Part shown: positions 1-6,396 of the stretch, piece after piece
How positions within the stretch are numbered: the stretch's first letter is position 1
Layout of the letters: every line of letters begins with the position of its first letter
DNA from: JAZRUF01 sp045636205
GTDB lineage: Bacteria > Bacillota > Clostridia > Oscillospirales > JAAYXM01
Reading direction: 5' to 3'
DNA: 23,612 nucleotides
Assembly: GCA_045636205.1 (NCBI GenBank)
Contig: JAZTXE010000102.1
Location: 1-23,612, forward strand
The notes under the pieces: generated by a model
Told to the model about the DNA's origin: nothing
What the model saw: only the letters and a program-made list of their open reading frames with translations
Databases searched by the model: none
Position numbers and translations under genes: made by a program

Positions 1-193
1 ATCGCAACGGGAGTCTTTGTATATAGATTTATCATAGAGCCTTCTCCTTTGAGGTAGCTTTAGCGGCGGTTTGGTAGTGAATGACAATCCGGTGGATTGT
101 CAGAGCCAAACCGTGACCGAGCCGCAGCGAGACAGGTGGTAAAACCATAGGTTTTGACGGATGAGGTGTTATCGTAGGGATGCGATTTATCCG
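1..193. repeat. Palindromic intergenic repeat, cut by the left window edge
   Basis: This non-coding stretch is built of nested inverted repeats. GGTTTGG (68-74) pairs with CCAAACC (106-112) and encloses TGACAATCC (82-90) / GGATTGTCA (94-102). AAAACC (141-146) pairs with GGTTTT (150-155) around a 3-base loop. ACGGAT (157-162) pairs with ATCCGT (188-193). It resembles abundant short palindromic repeats I associate with intergenic regions of gut Clostridia; that family link is from memory and is not proved here. It ends just downstream of the stop of the minus-strand lipoprotein gene and may help end its transcript. The true left end lies outside the window. Confidence 0.6.
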
Positions 194-215
194 TTTTGCA
201 AAATGTCGGGATTTT

Positions 216-926
216 TTATTTTGAATCCGGATTCTCCATCCACCATTCCAGCCAATCGGGCACCTGTTCTAACCTGTAGGTAACATCCAATGTATAGGCT
301 TTTTTCTTTGTTTCGGGATTTTCCTCAATAACAAAGCTTATTTTTGCAATCAAGTCGGTTCTGGGATTTTTGCCTATGCTTTCCTTTACCGTCCAATAGC
401 TGTTAAGAGCAATTCGCTCATCACCTTCAAGAGCTTTTATCTGCTCATCAACCGGCTTTTTCAAAAACTCGGAAAGCGTGTCCTCAAAGCCGTACATCGG
501 GCGAAGGTCACCGTAGGAATTTGAAAAATCCGCACTTAAGGTTTGCAATATCTCCTGATACTTTGCCGCATCACCCGGCTCTGCCGAATAATTGTGGTGG
601 AGATACATCACCTGAACAAATCCGTTGGGTGGAGCCTCGATAAACATAAAGGAGTAAACCGGAGTGAAATCAATGCCGCAAGCCGTATGCGGCGTGCTTA
701 GTGCAAACTGGTATCGGTCAGGCAAAGGCTCCTTATGTGTGTAAGGATGCTCTGGGTCAATTCTATCTTCAAATGAGCGGAGCTTGTTTAACCCATCATA
801 GTCTGCACCGATGTCCTCAAGTATCTCACCATCCGGAAAATATGCAGAAAGCTTACGGCTTTCTGCGCGTGCGCACGCACTCAGTAAAAGAATAAGAGAC
901 AAAGATAAAGCTAAAAATCTTTTCAT
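216..926 (-). CDS. Putative lipoprotein of unknown function
   Basis: 236 aa from the ATG at 926; a TTG one codon upstream is also open, but GGAG upstream fits the ATG. The N-terminus MKRFLALSLSLILLLSAC is a typical lipoprotein signal: basic n-region, hydrophobic core and an LSAC lipobox, so the mature protein should begin at a lipidated Cys and sit on the outer face of the membrane. The rest is a soluble, mixed-charge domain with no repeats or membrane segments and no motif I recognise. It is transcribed alone on the minus strand, behind a good promoter at 979-1007, divergent from the GNAT gene. Reality as a gene is well supported; function is unknown. Confidence 0.85.
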   Translation of the reverse strand: MKRFLALSLSLILLLSACARAESRKLSAYFPDGEILEDIGADYDGLNKLRSFEDRIDPEHPYTHKEPLPDRYQFALSTPHTACGIDFTPVYSFMFIEAPPNGFVQVMYLHHNYSAEPGDAAKYQEILQTLSADFSNSYGDLRPMYGFEDTLSEFLKKPVDEQIKALEGDERIALNSYWTVKESIGKNPRTDLIAKISFVIEENPETKKKAYTLDVTYRLEQVPDWLEWWMENPDSK

Positions 927-978
927 CAAAAATCACTCCATTTGCACGAAAATATTTTTAAATCATATTGTCAACTTC

Positions 979-1007
979 ATTATATCCTAGCTGGAAATCT
1001 TCGTCAA
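979..1007 (-). promoter_or_regulatory. Sigma-A promoter for the lipoprotein gene
   Basis: On the minus strand TTGACG (1007-1002) is followed after 17 bases by TATAAT (984-979). It lies about 50 bases upstream of the lipoprotein ATG, giving a short leader that carries GGAG. Near-consensus elements and exact spacing make this a strong prediction. Confidence 0.7.
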
Positions 1008-1100
1008 TAGAAATTGTTATTTTTTTAACGATTGGATTGATTGCGCAAAATACACGTTTTTGAAACTGCTGATTATTTTAAAGTTGATGAGGCTTTTTTC

Positions 1101-1129
1101 TTGCCGTGTTGTGGTATATGTGGTATCAT
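1101..1129 (+). promoter_or_regulatory. Probable sigma-A promoter for the GNAT-apbE run
   Basis: TTGCCG (1101-1106) and TATCAT (1124-1129) are separated by 17 bases and lie about 38 bases before the GNAT start. This is the only clear promoter seen ahead of the closely packed genes 1167-3508, so they may form one transcript. Confidence 0.5.
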
Positions 1130-1166
1130 AAATCTGTATAAAAACTGCTGATGGGTGGAACGTTTG

Positions 1167-1637
1167 ATGGAGATAGTTAAACTGCAGGACAGTAAAAATA
1201 ATATATTTGAAAAGGTCGTCGCGTGGAATTACGAGTGGTGGGGCATTGCAAAGGGCGAGAGCCTTGAGTCCGTAAGATACGGACTTGAGCACTCTTTAAA
1301 TTCCGAGAGACTTCCGCAAACATTTGTTGCACTGCTTGACGGCAAACCGGTCGGCATGTATCAACTGTCCATGTGCGATGACTTAAAAGGAAGACCTGAC
1401 ATATACCCGTGGCTTATAAACGTATATGTGGATAAAGAGTTCAGAAACCGCAAAGTGTGCTCCGTGATGATGAACACGGTGGGGGAAAATGCGAAAAAAG
1501 CTGGGTTGAGCGAGCTTTTTTTATACACACATCACGTCGGTTTGTATGAGAAATACGGCTGGGAGTTTGTCGAGTACGTAAAAACATTCAATGAAGAGTC
1601 GCCCATGGAGCGCTTGTATAAATTGAGGATTGAATAA
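1167..1637 (+). CDS. GNAT-family N-acetyltransferase, altered acetyl-CoA loop
   Basis: 156 aa from the ATG at 1167; an in-frame GTG at 1155 is an alternative, but GGGTGG at 1153-1158 is placed for the ATG. The central and C-terminal part has the GNAT pattern: a beta strand (PWLINVYVDKEFR) followed by the pyrophosphate-loop helix, and the ending LYEKYGWEFVE typical of small GNAT proteins. The usual loop R-x-x-G-x-G/A reads R-N-R-K-V-C here, so both small residues that contact the CoA pyrophosphate are replaced. Acetyl-CoA binding may therefore be weakened or changed. The substrate is unknown. It is first in a co-directional run and lies 30 bases before apbE. Confidence 0.8.
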   Translation: MEIVKLQDSKNNIFEKVVAWNYEWWGIAKGESLESVRYGLEHSLNSERLPQTFVALLDGKPVGMYQLSMCDDLKGRPDIYPWLINVYVDKEFRNRKVCSVMMNTVGENAKKAGLSELFLYTHHVGLYEKYGWEFVEYVKTFNEESPMERLYKLRIE

Positions 1638-1667
1638 AAATAAAGTTAAAAGCGGAGCTGATTTATT

Positions 1668-2675
1668 TTGCGTAGGATATTAATACCACTCTTTGTTGCA
1701 CTTCTTGTTTTATTATCAGGCTGTGCAGAGGGCAAAGCAGAGCGACAGATTTATATAATGGACACGGTCTGCAATATCTCCGTCTCCGGCGAGGGTTGCG
1801 AGGAAACCGTCGGTCAGATTGAAGATTTGCTCGAAGAAGTGGATTTGATGTGCTCACCGACTCGGGAGGAAAGTGAAGTGAATGTCCTCAACCGAGCCGC
1901 AAGCGAGGGCGTAGCGCCTTCAAGCGAGCTTTTGGACATGCTTAAAAAGGGGCAGGAAATAAGTTCGGAGACCGATGGAGCGTTTGATATTACCCTCGGA
2001 AAACTCATAGAACTGTGGGATATAGGTGGTGCAAATAACATTCCAAACGATTCTCAAATTGCAGATGCCTTATCCATGTGCGGTGCAGAAAAACTTGAAA
2101 TAGAAGGGGATACAGTTCGTTTATTAAACGGCTGCACTGTAAATTTAGGCGGCATCGCAAAGGGATATGCGGCGGGGCGCGCGATGGAGATATTAAGAGA
2201 GAATAACGCCACCCGAGCACTGCTTTCGCTTGGCGGAAACATATGCGTTTGGGGCGAAAAAGAGGACGGCACACCGTGGAAAATCGGCGTGCGCGACCCG
2301 AACGGTTCGGCATCTGATTACATAGGAATCCTTGAACTTCGGGACACGGTTATAGCAGTTTCCGGTGACTATGAGAGGTTTTTTGAAAAAGACGGTGTTT
2401 TATATCACCATATAATTGACTCATCCACCGGCAAACCTGCGCAGAGCGACATCCGCTCGGTGAGCGTGGTGTGCCGTGACGGCGCGCGTGCGGATGCTCT
2501 TTCCACCGCGCTCTTTGTAATGGGCAAAGAGCGCGCACTTGAATTTTGGCGAAATAGCGATGATTTTGAGTGCATAATAGTCGGAAACGATATGGAAGTT
2601 ATTGTAACGCAAGGGCTTTCCGATAAGCTTCATCTTACCGATGGGGGGTATTCACTTGAAATTGCGGATAGGTGA
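1668..2675 (+). CDS. apbE: FAD:protein FMN transferase (ApbE), lipoprotein
   Basis: 335 aa, TTG start preceded by GGAG. ApbE moves FMN from FAD onto a Thr or Ser of target proteins (for example Rnf/Nqr subunits or extracellular flavoproteins) on the outer face of the membrane, using Mg2+. The N-terminus has a signal peptide ending in the lipobox LSGC. Family motifs in order are: the opening YIMDTVCNI; NLGGIAKGYA, the FAD/Mg region; LSLGGNI; SGDYERFF; YHHIIDSSTGKPA; and ADALSTALFVMG, which holds the metal-binding Asp. Length is normal. Its 3' end overlaps the next gene by about 20 bases, and the following NusG-II-like gene is a partner I recall from clostridial genomes. The flavinylated target is not in this window. 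Confidence 0.93.
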   Translation: MRRILIPLFVALLVLLSGCAEGKAERQIYIMDTVCNISVSGEGCEETVGQIEDLLEEVDLMCSPTREESEVNVLNRAASEGVAPSSELLDMLKKGQEISSETDGAFDITLGKLIELWDIGGANNIPNDSQIADALSMCGAEKLEIEGDTVRLLNGCTVNLGGIAKGYAAGRAMEILRENNATRALLSLGGNICVWGEKEDGTPWKIGVRDPNGSASDYIGILELRDTVIAVSGDYERFFEKDGVLYHHIIDSSTGKPAQSDIRSVSVVCRDGARADALSTALFVMGKERALEFWRNSDDFECIIVGNDMEVIVTQGLSDKLHLTDGGYSLEIADR

Positions 2676-3009
2676 TGCTATAGTGATTGCAATAGTTATT
2701 ATTGCGGCTTTGGCGATATGGCTTTTTCCGCAAAGCGGCGGTATCGGTCGGTTTGCCGAGGTGCGTGTGGACGGAAAGCTTATGCAAACGCTGGATTTGC
2801 GCGGCAAGGAAGCTGAGTACACCTTTTCGGGAGTTACGGTCAAAGCAGGGGACGGCTGTGTGTATGCATCACATGCCGAGTGCCCGGATTTGGTTTGCGT
2901 CAGGAGCGGAAAAATATCAAAACCCGGTCAGGCTATAGTATGTGTGCCCAATAGAGTGAGCATTGAAATAAAAGGTGAAGCGGAGGTTGACGCGATTGTC
3001 GGCGGATAA
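2656..3009 (+). CDS. NusG domain II-like protein, membrane-anchored or secreted
   Basis: 117 aa if translation starts at the TTG at 2656, which has GGGGGG (2643-2648) seven bases upstream; an ATG at 2641 inside apbE is an alternative. A single hydrophobic segment (about residues 6-24) is followed by a small beta-rich domain with G..C.YASHAECPDLVCVRSG and a closing P-N-R-V-S-I-E motif, typical of the NusG_II family of extracytoplasmic proteins. Two Cys in CPDLVC could form a disulfide or bind a cofactor. It overlaps apbE upstream and the phosphopantetheinyl transferase downstream, which implies coupled translation. Its biochemical role is not established. Association with ApbE suggests a link to flavin-based redox proteins, which is inference. 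Confidence 0.8.
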   Translation: MKLRIGDAIVIAIVIIAALAIWLFPQSGGIGRFAEVRVDGKLMQTLDLRGKEAEYTFSGVTVKAGDGCVYASHAECPDLVCVRSGKISKPGQAIVCVPNRVSIEIKGEAEVDAIVGG

Positions 3010-3508
3010 AATAGATGTATATATCGGCGGCGAGCGCGATGAAGTTCTGAGAGCCGCACTCGGTGATGATGCGGAGAGAATTTTGCGCAAAGACCATGGG
3101 AAGCCATACATCCCTGGTGGGGTTGAGTTTAATTTATCCCACAGTTGTGATGTGACGGTCTGCGCGGTTTCCGTATCTCCGGTCGGAGTGGATGTTGAGT
3201 TTGTAAAGGAGCGGGAAACATCAAGGCTTTTAAAGGTTTTTGGTGAGCGCGAAAGACAGTGCATAGAAGAAAAAATCGGAGAGGCACGACTGCGAGAATT
3301 TTACCGCGCGTGGACGGTAAAGGAAGCTGTGTGCAAACTCTTAGGCTGCGGGATAAGCAAAAAGAAACTCAGTGAGATAAATTACATGTCACCCGGGTGT
3401 TTTGTTAAGAGTTTTATTTGTGCAGACCGATATATATTGACGGTTTGCGCGGATAGTGAAAAAGAGCTTGTATTCCACGGTGAGGTTTCGTATCTTAGGG
3501 AAATATAG
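2996..3508 (+). CDS. 4'-phosphopantetheinyl transferase superfamily protein
   Basis: About 170 aa from the TTG at 2996, which has GGAGG (2982-2986) nine bases upstream; an in-frame GTG at 2975 would add 7 residues. The enzyme transfers 4'-phosphopantetheine from CoA to a Ser of carrier proteins. Motifs are intact: KDHGKPYI near the N-terminus, FNLSHS, GVDVE with Mg-binding acidic residues, and FYRAWTVKEA, the W-x-x-K-E-A signature. Size and motif layout fit the Sfp/HetI-like branch better than AcpS. No carrier protein or synthase gene is nearby, so it may be the general PPTase of the cell. It overlaps the NusG-II-like gene by 14 bases. Confidence 0.9.
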   Translation: MSADKIDVYIGGERDEVLRAALGDDAERILRKDHGKPYIPGGVEFNLSHSCDVTVCAVSVSPVGVDVEFVKERETSRLLKVFGERERQCIEEKIGEARLREFYRAWTVKEAVCKLLGCGISKKKLSEINYMSPGCFVKSFICADRYILTVCADSEKELVFHGEVSYLREI

Positions 3509-3570
3509 AGGTATTAATTGTTTTTATCCCGGCATATACTTTATTGCCAAAAGTCAATGAGGTGATATGC

Positions 3571-4974
3571 GTGGGAAATATAATGAGAGTTCTTATGGAA
3601 TGCTCTGAACGCATAAACGATGCGATTTGGGGCATTCCTTTGATTTTAGCGATAAGCTTTGTGGGTATTAAATTTACTTTGGGGCTTCGCTTTGTTCAGT
3701 TTAAAAAATTATGGCTTGCGGTCAGGCTGTTGTTTGCGTCGGATGCAGGTGGTGAGTCGGGCAGCGTAAGTCGCTTTGGAGCGCTTGCCACATCGCTTGC
3801 CGCGATGATAGGTACAGGAAATATAATAGGTGTTGCCACTGCTGTGTTTTCAGGCGGTGCGGGAGCTATTGTATGGATGCTTGCGGCATCGCTTTTGGGG
3901 ATGGCGATAAGCTATGCTGAAGGCTTTCTCGCGGTCAGGTTCCGTAGGGTTGACAGAAAAGGAAATGTCCTTGGCGGTGCGTTTATGTACATAGAGCTCG
4001 GCATGGGAAAACGATTTATCCCGCTTGCAAAAGCGTTTGCGCTCTTTTGCGGCACGGCGGCGATTTTGGGGATGGGAACCCTTACCCAAGTGAATGCGAT
4101 TGCAAGTGCGGCATCGGACCTAATAGACGTTAAGGGCGTGTACACAGTAGCGCTCTTTGGGATTGATATTCCGACCGTCAAGCTTATATGCGCTTTGGTG
4201 ATTACATTCCTCGCGGCCAAAATTGTATTTGGCGGTATTGAAAGCATATCACAGGTATCCGAGCGAATAGTTCCTATTATGGGCGGGCTGTACATCACGG
4301 CTACGCTGGCGGTTCTGATATGCTGCGCGGATAAGGTGCCCGCGGCGGCAGGTGATATAATAAGCTCTGCATTTACCGGACGTGCTGCGTTTGGTGGCTT
4401 TTGCGGCGCGGCGGTTGCACGTGCAATGCGTATGGGTGTTGCACGCGGCGTATTTTCAAATGAGGCGGGGCTCGGCAGTGCGTCGATTGCAGCGGCAAGC
4501 GCGCGGGTTTCCCATCCTGCCGAGCAGGGGCTGATATCTATGATAGGAACATTTATAGATACTACGGTATTATGCACGATGACAGGTATCGCGATAGTCG
4601 TATCGGGTGCGCTTGAGAGCGGGCTTAATGGTGTTGCGCTTACAAACTTAGCTTATTCGGCAGGGTTTCCGTTTGCGCCATGGCTTGGAAGAGGAATAGT
4701 TTCTGCATCCCTCATGCTTTTTGCGTTTGCATCAGTACTCGGGTGGAACTATTACGGAGAGCAATGCGCGGAGTATCTGGCGGGTGAGCGAGCTATTAAG
4801 CCTTACCGCGTGCTGTATCTGTTGGCGGTTTTTATCGGGTGTTTTTTGGAGTTGGAGCTTGTGTGGAATATTGCAGATATTTTAAACGGACTTATGGCAG
4901 TCCCTAACTTAATAGCGCTTATTGTGCTATACCCGATAGTAAAAAGGGAGACGCGAAAATATTTTGCAAAATAA
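3571..4974 (+). CDS. Sodium:alanine (AgcS-family) amino acid symporter
   Basis: 467 aa from the GTG at 3571, preceded by GAGGTG (3559-3564); an upstream in-frame TTG at 3544 lacks a ribosome site. AgcS proteins import alanine or glycine with Na+ or H+. The protein is almost wholly hydrophobic, with about 10-11 membrane segments. Diagnostic motifs are GTGNIIGVATAVFSGGAGA, which lines the substrate and ion site, and SNEAGLGSASIAAA in the second half, along with GWNYYGEQ. Length is usual for the family. It is the last gene before a strong bidirectional terminator and lies 62 bases after the PPTase gene, so it may be co-transcribed or have its own weak promoter. Confidence 0.93.
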   Translation: MGNIMRVLMECSERINDAIWGIPLILAISFVGIKFTLGLRFVQFKKLWLAVRLLFASDAGGESGSVSRFGALATSLAAMIGTGNIIGVATAVFSGGAGAIVWMLAASLLGMAISYAEGFLAVRFRRVDRKGNVLGGAFMYIELGMGKRFIPLAKAFALFCGTAAILGMGTLTQVNAIASAASDLIDVKGVYTVALFGIDIPTVKLICALVITFLAAKIVFGGIESISQVSERIVPIMGGLYITATLAVLICCADKVPAAAGDIISSAFTGRAAFGGFCGAAVARAMRMGVARGVFSNEAGLGSASIAAASARVSHPAEQGLISMIGTFIDTTVLCTMTGIAIVVSGALESGLNGVALTNLAYSAGFPFAPWLGRGIVSASLMLFAFASVLGWNYYGEQCAEYLAGERAIKPYRVLYLLAVFIGCFLELELVWNIADILNGLMAVPNLIALIVLYPIVKRETRKYFAK

Positions 4975-4975
4975 G

Positions 4976-5007
4976 AAACTCCGCTTCGTAGAAACGAAGC
5001 GGAGTTT
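4976..5007. terminator. Bidirectional terminator between convergent genes
   Basis: A perfect 13-bp stem (4976-4988 with 4995-5007, AAACTCCGCTTCG and its complement) closes a 6-base loop. On the minus strand it is followed by TTTCTTATTTT, so it best serves the DUF362 gene. On the plus strand the stem ends in TTT and can also stop the AgcS transcript. Confidence 0.85.
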
Positions 5008-5023
5008 AAATGCATATCGGAAA

Positions 5024-6190
5024 TTAATTTGTCTTCCCCTCGCCGCCCAAGCGCATTACCGCGCGCAGCAGAGGGTTTCGTCGTGCGGCTATAGCTTTAT
5101 ATGGGCAAAATTCCATGCAGCAAAAACAGCGTATGCATTTTTTGGGGGTGATTACGGCTTTGCCGGAGTTTATCTCCACCGCATTTGCCGGACATACGCG
5201 CTCACATGCACCGCAGCCTACGCAGGATGAGGGGACAACCGATGGTTTTAAGGATAAAAAATTTTCAAGGGGTTTGCTTATAAAGCCGGGTACATATTTT
5301 TTTAAAAGGCTGGTGTCAGACGAGTTTGCACGCACGAAATCAGAAACCGACAGAGAGTTGACATCATCGCCTACAATATCTGCGAAGACGTTTCTGCCGC
5401 GGCGCATTGCGGCGCGGAAAAGCGGGATCTCTTCGGGTGAATAGCCGGTTATTTTTAGTGCGGCGAAATCTGCGGCAAAACCGCCGGGAGATGCGATGAT
5501 AGCGTTTAACTTGCGCGCATCGCCACTTCCGGGGCCTTCGCCCTCCATTGCAAAAACACCGTCGATAATATTAAGAACCGGTGATACGTGCTCGGCGATG
5601 TCCAGAAGCATATCTGAAAAATCGTCAATATCCTGGAAGGTGAAGTGGTATTCTGCCTTCTTAAGACCCGGGATAACACCGTAGAGATTTTTTACTGCGC
5701 CTGAGTAGACCGTAAGCGTATGGCTTTTTAGCTTTGCAACGTTTACTACAACATCGGCTTCCGCGATAGCCGCGAGCATAGGGAAGCTTTTGAGCTTGAG
5801 CGCGTCTTTTGCCTCTACGGTGACCTCGCGGCAATCGTAATTGAGAGTTACACCCTCAATCTCCTCGAGTTGGGTGTATCCGCAGGTGTGATATACGCCC
5901 TTTAGTATATTCTGGTTAAAGATTCCGCCCGGGCTGTCACCCACTGTGACTGAAGCGCCGAGTGCGGCTATACGCTTTGCGACTGCGTAAACTACTGCAG
6001 GATGAGTTACTGCGCAAAGCTCAGGCGCGCTTTTACGCATGAGATTTGCCTTTAAGAATACGCGCATCCCGGGTTTTATATATTTATCCAAACCGCCGAG
6101 TAGGGAGAGTGCGCGGTCAATTGCCACATCTACTGCATCAGGCTCATATGAGGTGCAACGTACCAAAGCTGCAGGTAAATTGTTTATCAT
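5024..6190 (-). CDS. DUF362 domain protein with C-terminal 2x[4Fe-4S] ferredoxin domain
   Basis: About 388 aa from the ATG at 6190, which has GGTGAT just upstream; in-frame ATGs at 6196 and 6202 are alternatives. The first ~300 residues are the DUF362 domain, with the pattern GMRVFLKANLM, VTVGDSPGG, NVAKLKSHTLTVYSGAVKNLYGVIPG and DGVFAMEGEGPGSG. The last ~60 residues hold two ferredoxin clusters: CVGCGACERVCP and CIRCFCCMEFCP. Such proteins are widespread in anaerobes and are thought to act in electron transfer or as iron-sulfur oxidoreductases; the substrate is not known. It is monocistronic on the minus strand, with a promoter at 6227-6255 and the shared terminator at its 3' end. Confidence 0.9.
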   Translation of the reverse strand: MINNLPAALVRCTSYEPDAVDVAIDRALSLLGGLDKYIKPGMRVFLKANLMRKSAPELCAVTHPAVVYAVAKRIAALGASVTVGDSPGGIFNQNILKGVYHTCGYTQLEEIEGVTLNYDCREVTVEAKDALKLKSFPMLAAIAEADVVVNVAKLKSHTLTVYSGAVKNLYGVIPGLKKAEYHFTFQDIDDFSDMLLDIAEHVSPVLNIIDGVFAMEGEGPGSGDARKLNAIIASPGGFAADFAALKITGYSPEEIPLFRAAMRRGRNVFADIVGDDVNSLSVSDFVRANSSDTSLLKKYVPGFISKPLENFLSLKPSVVPSSCVGCGACERVCPANAVEINSGKAVITPKKCIRCFCCMEFCPYKAIAARRNPLLRAVMRLGGEGKTN

Positions 6191-6226
6191 ATACATCACC
6201 ATTTAAAGTTAATAAAATATAATTCT

Positions 6227-6255
6227 ATTATACAGTGAAATATTTAAAAATGCAA
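6227..6255 (-). promoter_or_regulatory. Sigma-A promoter for the DUF362 gene
   Basis: On the minus strand TTGCAT (6255-6250) is followed after 17 bases by a perfect TATAAT (6232-6227), about 35 bases before the start codon. Confidence 0.75.
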
Positions 6256-6324
6256 AGCGGAAGACGGATTTTTTGCAAAGTATGTAATATTCGTGTAAGT
6301 ATGTGATTGATTGGTAAATGCAGG

Positions 6325-6354
6325 TTGCATTTTTATATGCTGATTTGATATAAT
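6325..6354 (+). promoter_or_regulatory. Sigma-A promoter for nadE-pyrE
   Basis: TTGCAT (6325-6330), an 18-base spacer and TATAAT (6349-6354), with TGA directly before it making an extended -10. It lies about 43 bases upstream of the nadE start, so the leader is short and no riboswitch or attenuator is visible in it. It is divergent from the DUF362 promoter. Confidence 0.75.
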
Positions 6355-6396
6355 ATTAGTAACAGTGGAAGTTTTTACGGAAGGGAAATGCGATAT

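Noticed and set aside
3912..4577. 221-codon open frame antisense to the AgcS gene
   Set aside because: Composition (Ala/Pro/Ile/Thr rich) mirrors the membrane protein on the other strand; no ribosome site or family motif.
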